From Verrucomicrobiales bacterium (GTDB lineage Bacteria; Verrucomicrobiota; Verrucomicrobiia; Verrucomicrobiales; DEV007), in contig JAPYUT010000036.1 of NCBI GenBank assembly GCA_029940475.1, forward strand, positions 1 through 38,830: a DNA stretch of 38,830 nt. Direction: 5' to 3'. The translations under genes were made by a program, and so were the position numbers. This document shows, piece after piece, positions 16,775 to 25,186 of this stretch. Numbering within the stretch: the first letter of the stretch is position 1; the number at the start of each line of letters is the position of its first letter. Below the pieces are notes generated by a model, which worked only from the letters and a program-made list of their open reading frames with translations, was not told where the DNA came from and ran no database searches.

Positions 16775-17770
16775 TCAGTCTTTATGCAGCCAACCTGCGA
16801 CATCCTTGGCGAAATAGGTGAGAATGGCGTTGGCTCCGGCACGGTGAATTCCTGTCAGGCTCTCCTTAATGACCTCCTCGCGATTGATCCAGCCTGCTGA
16901 AGCGGCACTTTCGATCATGAGATATTCGCCGCTTACCTGATAGGCAGCAACCGGGACGTCCACATTTGAGGCAACCAGGGCGAGCACGTCGAGATAAGGG
17001 CCTGCGGGCTTAACCATGATCATATCGGCACCTTCATCGATGTCCAGTGAAGCTTCACGAAGTGCTTCGCGCGCATTGGCGGGATCCATTTGGTAGGTTT
17101 TCTTATCGCCGATTTTTGGTGTCGAACCCAGCGCGTTGCGGAAAGGGCCATAGTAAGCGGAAGCGTATTTTGCAGTGTATGAAAGGATCGAGGTTTCATC
17201 ATGCCCGGTATTATCCAGTGCTGTTCTGATTGCCCCGACGCGACCATCCATCATGTCGCTGGGGGCAACAATATCGGCGCCGGCCCGGGCGTGGCAAAGC
17301 GCCTGTTTGCAGAGCACCTCGATTGTTTCATCGTTGAGTATTTTCCCGTTTTCGCTGACCAGTCCATCATGCCCGTCACTGCTGTAGGGATCGAGTGCAA
17401 CGTCGGTGATAACTGCCACATCCGGAGTTTCATTCTTTATTGCCCTGATAGTTTGCGGAATCAGTCCATCATCATTATGGCATTCGTCGGCATTAGTGCT
17501 CTTTAGATTCTTGTCAATCGCCGGGAACAGGACGATTGCACCAATGCCGAGCGAGTGGGCTTCTGCCACTTCACGAAGCAGGCCGTCCGGGCTCCAGCGT
17601 TTACAGCCCGGCATTGAAGTGATTTCCTCATCACGGGGTGCTTCGTGGACAAAGAGCGGGTAAATGAGGGACTCGTGAGAGAGGCGGGTTTCTCTGCAGA
17701 GCGTGCGTATTGCGCAGGATTTGCGGTTACGTCGCGGACGAATGGCTTGGTGCGAGTCAGGCGTTGTCAT
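16775..17770 (-). CDS. hemB: Delta-aminolevulinic acid dehydratase (porphobilinogen synthase)
   Basis: A 331-residue enzyme that condenses two 5-aminolevulinate molecules to porphobilinogen in heme synthesis. The two Schiff-base lysines are K201 (SYTAK-YASAYYGPF) and K254 (IMVK-PAGPYLDV). The metal region reads DVALDPYSSDGHDG (about 123-136). The Cys triad of zinc enzymes is replaced by Ala/Asp, so this is the magnesium-type, zinc-independent variant. Length and C-terminus (AILTYFAKDVAGWL) are standard. It is transcribed away from the cupin gene at 18022 across a 251-base gap. Confidence 0.95.
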   Translation of the reverse strand: MTTPDSHQAIRPRRNRKSCAIRTLCRETRLSHESLIYPLFVHEAPRDEEITSMPGCKRWSPDGLLREVAEAHSLGIGAIVLFPAIDKNLKSTNADECHNDDGLIPQTIRAIKNETPDVAVITDVALDPYSSDGHDGLVSENGKILNDETIEVLCKQALCHARAGADIVAPSDMMDGRVGAIRTALDNTGHDETSILSYTAKYASAYYGPFRNALGSTPKIGDKKTYQMDPANAREALREASLDIDEGADMIMVKPAGPYLDVLALVASNVDVPVAAYQVSGEYLMIESAASAGWINREEVIKESLTGIHRAGANAILTYFAKDVAGWLHKD

Positions 17771-18021
17771 GCGGACTTGTAATGAACACTTGGGTTCCGG
17801 TGCTTACCAATGATTTAGGGGGGCTTAGTGAACTATACAACAGGTGTTTTGGCTCTAAATGCCCCGGAGATTCCTTAAATCTTGTTGTCCTGCCGATACA
17901 ATGCAGATGCCGGGTATCTGCTGCAATGCCACTATTGTAAATAAAGCGTCGTATTCACGGCGGTAGGTGTTGTATTCAATGCTGGCTTTGGGGTAAAGTA
18001 ACCCCGCAGGGATCGTAGGTC

Positions 18022-18375
18022 ATGGAAACTTCGAAGCAAAACTATCTGGTGGCTCAACTTGATGAGATTGAACCTGTGCGATGCCCATGCGGTGATGCCC
18101 GGCGCGCCTTTGGTGATGATCCTGACGGCATTGCCACGATACACCTTGTCGATATTCTCAAGGATGCGCAGTCTCATTATCATAACAAGATGTATGAGAT
18201 TTATCTTGTATTGGAAGGTGATGGATATCTTGAACTTGACGGCGAGCGGGTTCCCGTGCGTCCATTGACTGCGGTTATGATTAAGCCGGGATGCCGCCAC
18301 CGGGCAGTGGGCAATCTGCGTATTATTAACGTTCCCGTGCCAGCTTTTAACCCATTAGACGAATGTTTCGATTAA
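18022..18375 (+). CDS. Small cupin-domain protein
   Basis: A 117-residue single-domain cupin. Motif 1 is SHYHNKMYEIYLVLEGDG (about 53-70), with metal ligands H53 and H55 and Glu at about 60. Motif 2 includes IKPGCRHRAVG (about 91-101). There is no signal peptide, so it is probably a cytoplasmic metal-binding enzyme or sensor; the substrate cannot be told. Its last 13 bases overlap the start of the glutathione peroxidase-methyltransferase fusion, so the two are very likely translated from one mRNA. Confidence 0.8.
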   Translation: METSKQNYLVAQLDEIEPVRCPCGDARRAFGDDPDGIATIHLVDILKDAQSHYHNKMYEIYLVLEGDGYLELDGERVPVRPLTAVMIKPGCRHRAVGNLRIINVPVPAFNPLDECFD

Positions 18376-19583
18376 CAGTTACCTTGCAGTTAATGTTGAG
18401 TGCCGTGGTTTTTGCTGCGCCTTCGGCATATGATTTTTCTTTTGATACTATCGACGGCAAAGCTTCCTCACTTGCCGATTACAGGGGCGAGGTCATCCTG
18501 ATAGTGAACGTGGCCAGCAAGTGCGGTTATACCGGCCAGTATGCGGGACTGCAGAAATTGCACGAGAGGTATGCCGGGAAGGGCTTGCGAATAGTAGGGT
18601 TTCCCTGCAATGATTTCGGCGGACAGGAACCCGGGACCGAGGCCGAGATCAAGGCTTTCTGCAAGGAGCGCTATGACGTGGCATTTGCAATGGCTTCCAA
18701 GATCCCGGTAAAGGGTGAGGCTACTCATTCCTTATATCGTTGGTTAACAGGTGAAAAAACAAACCCGCGTTTTGCTGGCGCGATAAAGTGGAACTTTGAA
18801 AAGTTCCTGATTGGTCGTGATGGTAAAGTGATCAACCGTTATCGCACGCGTGTTAGTCCCACTTCCGATGATGTGACTGCGGGGATCGAATGGGCTCTTC
18901 TGGACGATGCCGGCAGGCTTACCGAATATGACAAGGGAGGGCCACCCGCATTACTTGAATATTATGGACGGGAGATTGCCCGCACAATGCACTGGCAGGG
19001 AGCGCCCTGGCTGATGCGCAAAGTTCGGGAAGAGGAGGAGCGGACATCCGAGATGATCAAGGAACTCAGGTTGAAGGAGGGAATGGCAGTTACTGATATT
19101 GGTTCGGGTAACGGGTATCATACACTGATGATGTCGAAGTTGATCGGCGAGACGGGCAAGGCATACGCAGTAGACATCCAGCCGGAGATGCTGCGAATGC
19201 TGGAAACAAGGGCTAAGAAATCGGGGCTGAAGAATATTGTGTCGGTGGAAAACCGTTATTGGGACGCTGACCTGCCCGAAAAGAGCATTGATCTCGCCCT
19301 GATGGCGGATGTATACCATGAGTTCTCTCACCCTGAGGAGATGCTGGCCAGTATCCGCAGGGCCTTGAAGCCCGGCGGGCAGGTCGTTCTTCTCGAGTTC
19401 CGCACGGAGGACCCGAAGGTTCCGATCAAGCCCGAGCATAAAATGTCCAAGGCTCAGGTGATAAGGGAGATGACGGTCAATGGCTTCAGGCTTTCCCGTT
19501 CGTATGATAAACTGCCATGGCAGCACTTGCTTTTTTTTACAGCGAAGCCCGCAGAGGGCTTGCCCAACTCCGGGAAACTGTAA
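18363..19583 (+). CDS. Exported glutathione peroxidase-SAM methyltransferase fusion
   Basis: A 406-residue two-domain protein. Residues 1-20 form a hydrophobic export signal ending AAPS. Residues 22-180 are a glutathione peroxidase domain: peroxidatic C54 in NVASKCGYT, Q88 in FGGQEP and W143-N144 in WNFEKFLIG. It uses Cys, not selenocysteine, and C100 could be the resolving Cys of a thioredoxin-dependent enzyme. Residues about 195-395 are a class I SAM-dependent methyltransferase with motif I DIGSGNGYHT (245-254), an acidic post-I residue in VDIQPEML, and ALKPGGQVVLLEF (334-346). Fusing the two, with an export signal in front, is unusual: SAM is not normally available in the periplasm. A start at 18363 overlapping the cupin is the only ATG giving the signal. 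Confidence 0.82.
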   Translation: MFRLTVTLQLMLSAVVFAAPSAYDFSFDTIDGKASSLADYRGEVILIVNVASKCGYTGQYAGLQKLHERYAGKGLRIVGFPCNDFGGQEPGTEAEIKAFCKERYDVAFAMASKIPVKGEATHSLYRWLTGEKTNPRFAGAIKWNFEKFLIGRDGKVINRYRTRVSPTSDDVTAGIEWALLDDAGRLTEYDKGGPPALLEYYGREIARTMHWQGAPWLMRKVREEEERTSEMIKELRLKEGMAVTDIGSGNGYHTLMMSKLIGETGKAYAVDIQPEMLRMLETRAKKSGLKNIVSVENRYWDADLPEKSIDLALMADVYHEFSHPEEMLASIRRALKPGGQVVLLEFRTEDPKVPIKPEHKMSKAQVIREMTVNGFRLSRSYDKLPWQHLLFFTAKPAEGLPNSGKL

Positions 19584-19618
19584 TAATAACTGACTAGAAA
19601 TTAAACCTGAGATAATTT

Positions 19619-20239
19619 ATGAAACACACGATTAAAACAGCTTTTGTCATTGCCGCCGGATTTCTTCTTAATACTTCAGCCGGAGCCGGGGAATGGGTTG
19701 ATATGTTTGACGGCAAGAGCCTGAAAGGCTGGAAGGTGAATACCGAAAATCCAAAGACCTTTTCCGTCGAGGGTGGTGCCATTAAGGTTTTTGGTCACCG
19801 GGGGCATGTTTTTTACGGTGAGGACGGCAACGCAAAGTTCAAGGACTTTGAGTTTGAGTGTGAGGTGAAGACTACCAAGGGCTCGAATGCCGGTATCTTT
19901 TTCCATAGTGCCTACCAGGCAAACGGCTGGCCGGAGGTTGGATATGAGGCACAGGTGAATGCCACTCATAAAGATTGGCGTAAAACTGCAAGTATCTACA
20001 GTTTTAAGGACGTGAAAGAAGCTCCGCATCAGGATGATGAGTGGTTTAGCTACAATATAAAGGTGCAGGGAAAGAAGGTGACCATTGCCATCAATGGCAA
20101 GGTGGTTAACCAATACACTGAAGCGGACGATCATAAGGAGAAGACCAAGCGTCTGGGAGAGGGAACCATCGCCCTGCAGGGTCACGACCCGAAGAGCCTG
20201 GTATGGTTCCGCAAGTTGCGCATACGCAGGCTGAATTAA
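19619..20239 (+). CDS. Secreted DUF1080 (3-keto-disaccharide hydrolase fold) protein
   Basis: A 206-residue protein with a signal peptide (residues 1-23, VIAAGFLLNTSAGAG). It is followed by a single DUF1080 domain, recognised from EWVDMFDGKSLKGWK at its start, the SNAGIFFHSAYQ strand, the Trp/Glu-rich EVGYEAQVN segment and the final ALQGHDPKSLVWFRKLRIR. The family has a concanavalin-like jelly roll and includes 3-keto-glucoside hydrolases. It is common in large numbers in Verrucomicrobia and Planctomycetes. The gene is 35 bases after the fusion gene, in the same direction, and may share its transcript. Confidence 0.85.
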   Translation: MKHTIKTAFVIAAGFLLNTSAGAGEWVDMFDGKSLKGWKVNTENPKTFSVEGGAIKVFGHRGHVFYGEDGNAKFKDFEFECEVKTTKGSNAGIFFHSAYQANGWPEVGYEAQVNATHKDWRKTASIYSFKDVKEAPHQDDEWFSYNIKVQGKKVTIAINGKVVNQYTEADDHKEKTKRLGEGTIALQGHDPKSLVWFRKLRIRRLN

Positions 20240-20426
20240 CAGCTGAGGTTCTTAGGGCAGCAATTTTCATTCATTGCCATCGCAGTTATGATGCGTTGTG
20301 CCCGGGCAGGGTGTCTGTATAACGGGGCAAATGGCTTCAAGTGAAGTCCCCGGCCATGGGATTAAGCGCTTTATTTCAGGAAGCTGAATGCCTTGAAAAG
20401 GTTTATGTTTCACGGTAATTGTTACC

Positions 20427-22343
20427 ATGCGGGCTTTTGTCTCGACAATTCTGAAGCTGTATAGACACAGGCTGTGGCGCTGTTTTTTGTGGTGTGTTTT
20501 ACTTGTGGGTTCCGATTGTGTCCTGTTTGCGCAGGAGAATGTCGTCTTTGCGGGTGCGGGTGCGGGTGCGGGTGCGGGAAATGTCACCAACCTGCCGGGT
20601 GATGATGTGCGGGCAGGGAATCCGAGGATATCTGAAGTTGTTCTTTCGCCGGCGATTAAGCATCTTGAGGAGACATTCCAGAGTCAAGGCTACGCTGGGG
20701 CAGTTGAAGAAGTCCGCTCTTTAATATCCGGGTTAGCGGAGGGAAGTCCGGACCTTGATACGGCAATGTTTATTGAGGGGGTATCTTTGTATCGTACGGG
20801 TCGTCATGAGGAGGCGCAACTTCCATTGAATCGGCATCGTGTTGATTTCCCCCTGAGCCGTCATGCCCGGAGCGCACATTATTTTGCCGGCAGTAACCTG
20901 CTCAAACAATCATGTTGGCGTGCTGCCGGGAATGTTCTGGATGATTTTATTTACACTCATCCAAAGTCTGTATTAATGGATTATGCCCTTTATGATCGGG
21001 CTACCGTTCATTTGGCCCTGAATGAACACCAGGCTTGTTTTTCCCAAGCCGAGCGGATCGAGGTAAACTTTGGCAATTCTGCAATCATTGACCGGGCAGT
21101 GCTATTAAAGGGGGAAGTGTTGAAGAGAACCGGGGAGATGGCACGATCAGAGGGCGCATTCATTATTGCAAAAAATGCCGCTCAGAGAGCGGGGCATGTA
21201 AAGGTCGCCGCGTATGCCTTGCGCAAGTTGATTGAAGTTTCCGGCCAGCAGGAACGCTGGGCTGACTCGGCTGCTTATTATGACACGTTTTTCCTGAATT
21301 ACCCGACGTCTTCACAAGCTCTTGCAGCCGCTGCGGCAGGGTTGCAGCCGCTCAGTAAACTGAACAGGACCATGGCTGGTCTTAACAGGCTGGAGGATAT
21401 GATCATTGCCATTACCACGGCAACGATTCCAAGGAGCCTGAATGCCGCGTTTCGGGTTTATGGGCGGTATTTCAGTGAACTGCACGGACCTGAGGAGTTG
21501 TTGAAGCGATATCGGGATTTGTCGATTCTGACCCGGGGAAATGAGCAATTGCGCGAGGCGCTGATCATTGCGCGCCTTGAGGTTCTTGAAACTTATTTTA
21601 CCGGTCGTGATGCTGAGATCGATGTATTTTACGACGAGATTCGTTGCCGTTTTGAACGGGGAAATCTCTCGACCTTGATGGTAATGAAAGTGGCTCGGCA
21701 TGTTGCTGAATACGATCCCGGGGAGGGTGTATTATGGCTCAGTGAACTCATTGAGAGGCCTGGTGTTGAGGGTAAGGATGAGGCGATAGTGGCACTGGCT
21801 CAGATTCGGGCCATCTCGGGCGATCCTGGGCAAATGAACTTGGCCAAGAGCGGGTTCCAGAGTTTCCTCAGGGAATATGGCAGTCCGAAGCTCGAAGAGA
21901 CGGCACTGTTGGGATTGGCAAGGTTATCCGGAAAGCTGGAGGATTGGGAGTGTGCACGCAATTCTTGGGAAAATTACCTGTCGCATCCGGAGTGGATGAT
22001 GGCACGTGAAGAGGCACTTCAAGCCATGGCCAGGATGCCGGAGTTGTCCAAGGAGCCGGAAATAATGTCCGCGGGGCATCAGCCTGACGCGGTGCAGCAG
22101 CAGGTGATTGCCCCGATCCTGCCTAATAACGGGGTGTCGGAAATCGGTGGCATGCTGGCATCGCGGATCGAGAGGGCCGAGAAACTAATTCATTCCGGTA
22201 TAAAGAAAGAAGCGCTGGAAATTCTTGGCCAGGTTGTTATGGATGGCGGAAGAATCAGAAAACCGGATGAGCACATAACTTCAATAATACGTCGAGCTGG
22301 GATTCTAAGGGAAAACTTGAAATTTGAACTGCAGGCTTATTGA
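20427..22343 (+). CDS. Secreted TPR-rich protein with Ala-Gly linker
   Basis: A 638-residue protein. Residues 1-36 form a signal peptide (WRCFLWCVLLVGSDCVLFAQ), followed by a short (Ala-Gly) run encoded by five exact TGCGGG repeats. The rest is helical, with tetratricopeptide-like repeats of the YbgF/BamD kind; the clearest are around 120-165, 200-240 and 300-330. A second helical set is near residues 590-625 (ERAEKLIHSGIKKEALEILGQ). Such proteins usually scaffold envelope complexes. No specific partner is visible. A small inverted repeat (GGTAA-TTG-TTACC, 20414-20426) directly precedes the ATG. Confidence 0.7.
   Translation: MRAFVSTILKLYRHRLWRCFLWCVLLVGSDCVLFAQENVVFAGAGAGAGAGNVTNLPGDDVRAGNPRISEVVLSPAIKHLEETFQSQGYAGAVEEVRSLISGLAEGSPDLDTAMFIEGVSLYRTGRHEEAQLPLNRHRVDFPLSRHARSAHYFAGSNLLKQSCWRAAGNVLDDFIYTHPKSVLMDYALYDRATVHLALNEHQACFSQAERIEVNFGNSAIIDRAVLLKGEVLKRTGEMARSEGAFIIAKNAAQRAGHVKVAAYALRKLIEVSGQQERWADSAAYYDTFFLNYPTSSQALAAAAAGLQPLSKLNRTMAGLNRLEDMIIAITTATIPRSLNAAFRVYGRYFSELHGPEELLKRYRDLSILTRGNEQLREALIIARLEVLETYFTGRDAEIDVFYDEIRCRFERGNLSTLMVMKVARHVAEYDPGEGVLWLSELIERPGVEGKDEAIVALAQIRAISGDPGQMNLAKSGFQSFLREYGSPKLEETALLGLARLSGKLEDWECARNSWENYLSHPEWMMAREEALQAMARMPELSKEPEIMSAGHQPDAVQQQVIAPILPNNGVSEIGGMLASRIERAEKLIHSGIKKEALEILGQVVMDGGRIRKPDEHITSIIRRAGILRENLKFELQAY
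20549..20578 (+). repeat. (TGCGGG)5 hexamer microsatellite in TPR gene
   Basis: Five exact copies of TGCGGG, in frame, encode an Ala-Gly run just after the signal peptide. Because the unit is six bases, copy-number change would lengthen the linker but keep the frame. Confidence 0.9.
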
Positions 22344-22587
22344 AGGAGCATCCGCTTGGCGGCTTGAATAACCTGTAATTTAGTGCGCTCAGAGGATTTA
22401 GCTTTGTCCAGATGCGGAGCGCCGTTGGCAGGGTGATATTTCGCAAAGCATTGTAATGGCGTGTCGTTATTGAGCTCAGGCCTTACTTTTTCCGGGGAAA
22501 GAGAATGATTAACATGCGGATTTTTTTCTCCACTACTGGCGGGATCTGCGCTAAAGTCACAAAAATTTTTCGAGAACTTCTAGAACC

Positions 22588-24267
22588 TTGAAATTTTCCC
22601 AGAGCAACGGCCCGGAAGAAGGCACATTTGACTGCTGCTTGTGCAGTCAGGCAATAGCGATTGACGTCAGGGCTGTCGGGACGGAGGTGAGTTGCCCACA
22701 CTGCGATGGAGAGATCGTTGTTCCAGGTTTCGTGAAAGCTCATCATACAGAGGGCGAAGCTCCGGATAAATCCATCCCGGATCAGTCGGCCGCGGATGAT
22801 TTCCCAGTCAAAGAGACGGCGATACATATTGCCCTGCCGCCATCCCGAAAACCGGGTGAATCACCCAAGATTTCTGCTATTGCGGATGATTCCAAAGCGT
22901 TGCCATCTTATAGCTTCACCGGTGCTACCCCGAGTCTCGTTGACAGCGCTTCTATTGTTTCAGCAATTTCCCGGGGAGAGGTCGAGATTCTCAAATCCAG
23001 GGAGATGGGCAACCGTCACATTGTATTTGGTTGTCCGTTTTGTGCGAAACCTATTGAGATCAAGCGTCGACAGCAGGGCAAGCGGCTGCAGTGTGGGGAA
23101 TGCAGTGGCATGATGATTGCGCCTGATCACGCGGCGGGGGTGGAAGTGAAACCGGTTTCCGGGCAGGGGGGCATTGCCGGGGGGAAGGAGATTAAGCTGC
23201 CCGGTGTCAAGACGCGGTCGTTGCAGAAAGCGGGATTTCTCAAGGCTGCTGCTGAGTCGTCAGTGACACAACGTGAAAAGCAGCATGACAATAGCCCGGA
23301 GGAAATCATACCTAAAACAGTCGTAGCGGATGGGAAGGCAGTGCGGCATCGCCTCAATAATGACCGGGAGGTAAAGCTTATCCCGTGGGATCTGACAGAA
23401 TCTGGGGAGAATATGAGGGATGCGTGGAAGACACACCCGGGGACGGAAAGAAGAACCGTTAGATGGTTAAAAAGGCTGAGGTTTTTTTCTCTGATCATTA
23501 TGATCGCGAGCATGGCAGTAGTGGTTGGCGTGCTCATTAAGCGGGCAGACACGATGAAAAGAGAAGCCGGGTTGAAAGGCAAGGTTCAGGGTAAGGGCTT
23601 TGTGGTCAGCCCGGCTGTCCAGAAGGCGATAGACTTAAGCAGTGGGTTTTCCATCCTTGCCACAGTGAACAAGCGCCTTGGGTATGTGCGTCATCCCGAT
23701 GTCAGTGTAAGACGGATGAAACACTTTTATGCCGGCTTGGTTAACAATTCGGTTTTTCCACCACTGGATGTAAGGAGTTACCAGCAAACCGTGATTAATG
23801 GCATTCAGTTTGCCCGGATGACAAGTGTCATTGAAGCGGGGAAAAGGCAGCGCGAATTCTTCTTCGAACTGAACGATGACGGCAGCATCCTTCTCGACTG
23901 GGAGAGCGCGGTGGGTTACTGCGATGTTGATGTCATGGAATACAGCAGGGATCTGTCGCCTGGGGCGGTGCAGATGAGGGTGATGGTTAAGCCATCAAAT
24001 TACTATAAATTTGAATTTACAGATACTGATGCCTACGCCTGTTATGAGATAACTGATCTCCACAGTCGCATAAGGATTTATGGCTATGCCATGCGTGAGA
24101 GTGTAACAGGTGAGGCTTTACTCGGGTTGCATCTCGGTGAGCAGGGCGAGGAAGCCGGTTTTGTATATTGTACCCTTATGTTGCGCGCCAACAGGGGCGC
24201 GGACAGGAACAATGCACGACAGGTCTGGATTGAGGAAATGGTGGCTCCTACCTGGTTGCTGCCTTAG
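22588..24267 (+). CDS. Double zinc-ribbon single-pass membrane protein
   Basis: A 559-residue protein of unknown function, starting with TTG at 22588, as no ATG precedes the first Cys pair. Two four-Cys ribbons occur: C16-x-x-C19 with C36-x-x-C39 and, after a low-complexity linker, C149-x-x-C152 with C169-x-x-C172. Both have the P or G turn typical of rubredoxin-like zinc ribbons. A transmembrane helix lies at about 298-318 (FFSLIIMIASMAVVVGVLI). The C-terminal domain (about 330-559) would be periplasmic and is mainly beta. The topology is thus cytosolic zinc ribbons, one membrane span and a periplasmic sensor-like domain. It could be an unrecognised signalling or secretion-control protein; no catalytic motif was found. 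Confidence 0.7.
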   Translation: MKFSQSNGPEEGTFDCCLCSQAIAIDVRAVGTEVSCPHCDGEIVVPGFVKAHHTEGEAPDKSIPDQSAADDFPVKETAIHIALPPSRKPGESPKISAIADDSKALPSYSFTGATPSLVDSASIVSAISRGEVEILKSREMGNRHIVFGCPFCAKPIEIKRRQQGKRLQCGECSGMMIAPDHAAGVEVKPVSGQGGIAGGKEIKLPGVKTRSLQKAGFLKAAAESSVTQREKQHDNSPEEIIPKTVVADGKAVRHRLNNDREVKLIPWDLTESGENMRDAWKTHPGTERRTVRWLKRLRFFSLIIMIASMAVVVGVLIKRADTMKREAGLKGKVQGKGFVVSPAVQKAIDLSSGFSILATVNKRLGYVRHPDVSVRRMKHFYAGLVNNSVFPPLDVRSYQQTVINGIQFARMTSVIEAGKRQREFFFELNDDGSILLDWESAVGYCDVDVMEYSRDLSPGAVQMRVMVKPSNYYKFEFTDTDAYACYEITDLHSRIRIYGYAMRESVTGEALLGLHLGEQGEEAGFVYCTLMLRANRGADRNNARQVWIEEMVAPTWLLP

Positions 24268-24296
24268 CATGTAAAGAGTAAAGGGTCACCGTCATT

Positions 24297-25058
24297 TTAT
24301 GATCGTGGCTGTTTGAAAATCCTCCACCGCACGCCCATCAGGGAAAAGAGCATTCGCAGTGCCGACTTGAAATTCAGCGTGCTCCCCGAGCTCTCACTCC
24401 AGGAAATTGGATTTTCCCTGATGCTAAAGCCGGCCCGGACAAGTTGCGTGCAGAGTTCCACATCGAAAACGAAGCGCTTTTCAACAAGGTGATGACGTAT
24501 CTTCAAATAAGCTTCCGCGGGAATGCATTTCAGCCCGCATTGAGTATCCCTTACCGGAAGATTAAAGGTGAACTTTACAAGCAGCCTGAAGACATTTCCC
24601 AATATCTTGCGCAGGAAGGTGCGGCGTATTTTCGTTTCGTCACTGCGCACACGGACAGCCCAGGTGCAGGTTTTTGCTTCTACCGGGATTGACACAGCTT
24701 CAGAAATCACTCTTATGGTCTCTTGTGGTGAGACTGCTCCGTCAGCATCAACGAAGGCCAACCATTGGAAGTCTTGTTCCCTGGCGGAGTCCCAGCCGGC
24801 ATAAATGGCTCCTCCTTTACCGGCATTTTGATCCAGGTATACCGCGCTTTCCAGAAAGGGATATTGCGATTGCAGTCGTGAAACGAGTTCATGCATTTTG
24901 TTGGCCTCCTGTTTACCCGAACCGTCATCCACCGGGCGGATTGTGATGGCAAGCCCGGAGCCGGACGCTTCTTTACAGAGATTAGCCAGGAATTCAGGCA
25001 GTCGTTCGCTTTCCCGGTAAGCGGGAATAACCAGCAGGATCGGTGAGGAGAGTTTCGT
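24297..25058 (-). CDS. Family 2 glycosyltransferase, start codon unclear
   Basis: A GT2 enzyme of the dolichyl-phosphate glucosyl/mannosyltransferase type, about 253 residues. The N-terminal nucleotide-binding segment (SSPILLVIPAYRESERLPEF) is in frame upstream of the first GTG (24932), so that GTG is too short. The frame opens after a TAA at about 25080 and contains no ATG, GTG or TTG before this segment. ACG at 25058-25056, giving (M)KLSSPILLV, sits exactly where homologues start. An ATT further up is the other option. Later motifs are VDDGSG, GKGGAI, the metal-binding D104-A-D106 and RDTQCGLKC. There is no membrane tail, so it may be cytoplasmic. It is either a mutated start (ATG to ACG), a rare start codon or a sequence error. 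Confidence 0.7.
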   Translation of the reverse strand, partial: TKLSSPILLVIPAYRESERLPEFLANLCKEASGSGLAITIRPVDDGSGKQEANKMHELVSRLQSQYPFLESAVYLDQNAGKGGAIYAGWDSAREQDFQWLAFVDADGAVSPQETIRVISEAVSIPVEAKTCTWAVRVRSDETKIRRTFLRKILGNVFRLLVKFTFNLPVRDTQCGLKCIPAEAYLKIRHHLVEKRFVFDVELCTQLVRAGFSIRENPISWSESSGSTLNFKSALRMLFSLMGVRWRIFKQPRS

Positions 25059-25095
25059 TGTAATTACGGATATGTGGTTTTACTGGCAGACCCGC

Positions 25096-25126
25096 AATCC
25101 TGTAATTATCAACATGCAGGATTATA
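25096..25126 (-). promoter_or_regulatory. Hairpin and -10-like box upstream of glycosyltransferase
   Basis: Seven-base inverted repeat AATCCTG/CAGGATT (25096-25102 and 25117-25123) with a 14-base loop. It overlaps a perfect TATAAT on the minus strand (25126-25121). No good -35 box was found. The site could be a promoter with an operator for the glycosyltransferase gene, or the repeat may be coincidental. Confidence 0.3.
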
Positions 25127-25186
25127 ATGCTGAAGATCGAGCCAGTAATGCTTAACGGCAACGATGATGGGATCTCCCGCTTACGG

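Noticed and set aside
18363..18780. Selenocysteine glutathione peroxidase
   Set aside because: The active-site codon is TGC (Cys54); no in-frame TGA occurs in this gene.
20414..20426. Palindrome just before the TPR gene start, as an operator
   Set aside because: Only five-base arms; such repeats arise often by chance and there is no regulator gene nearby.
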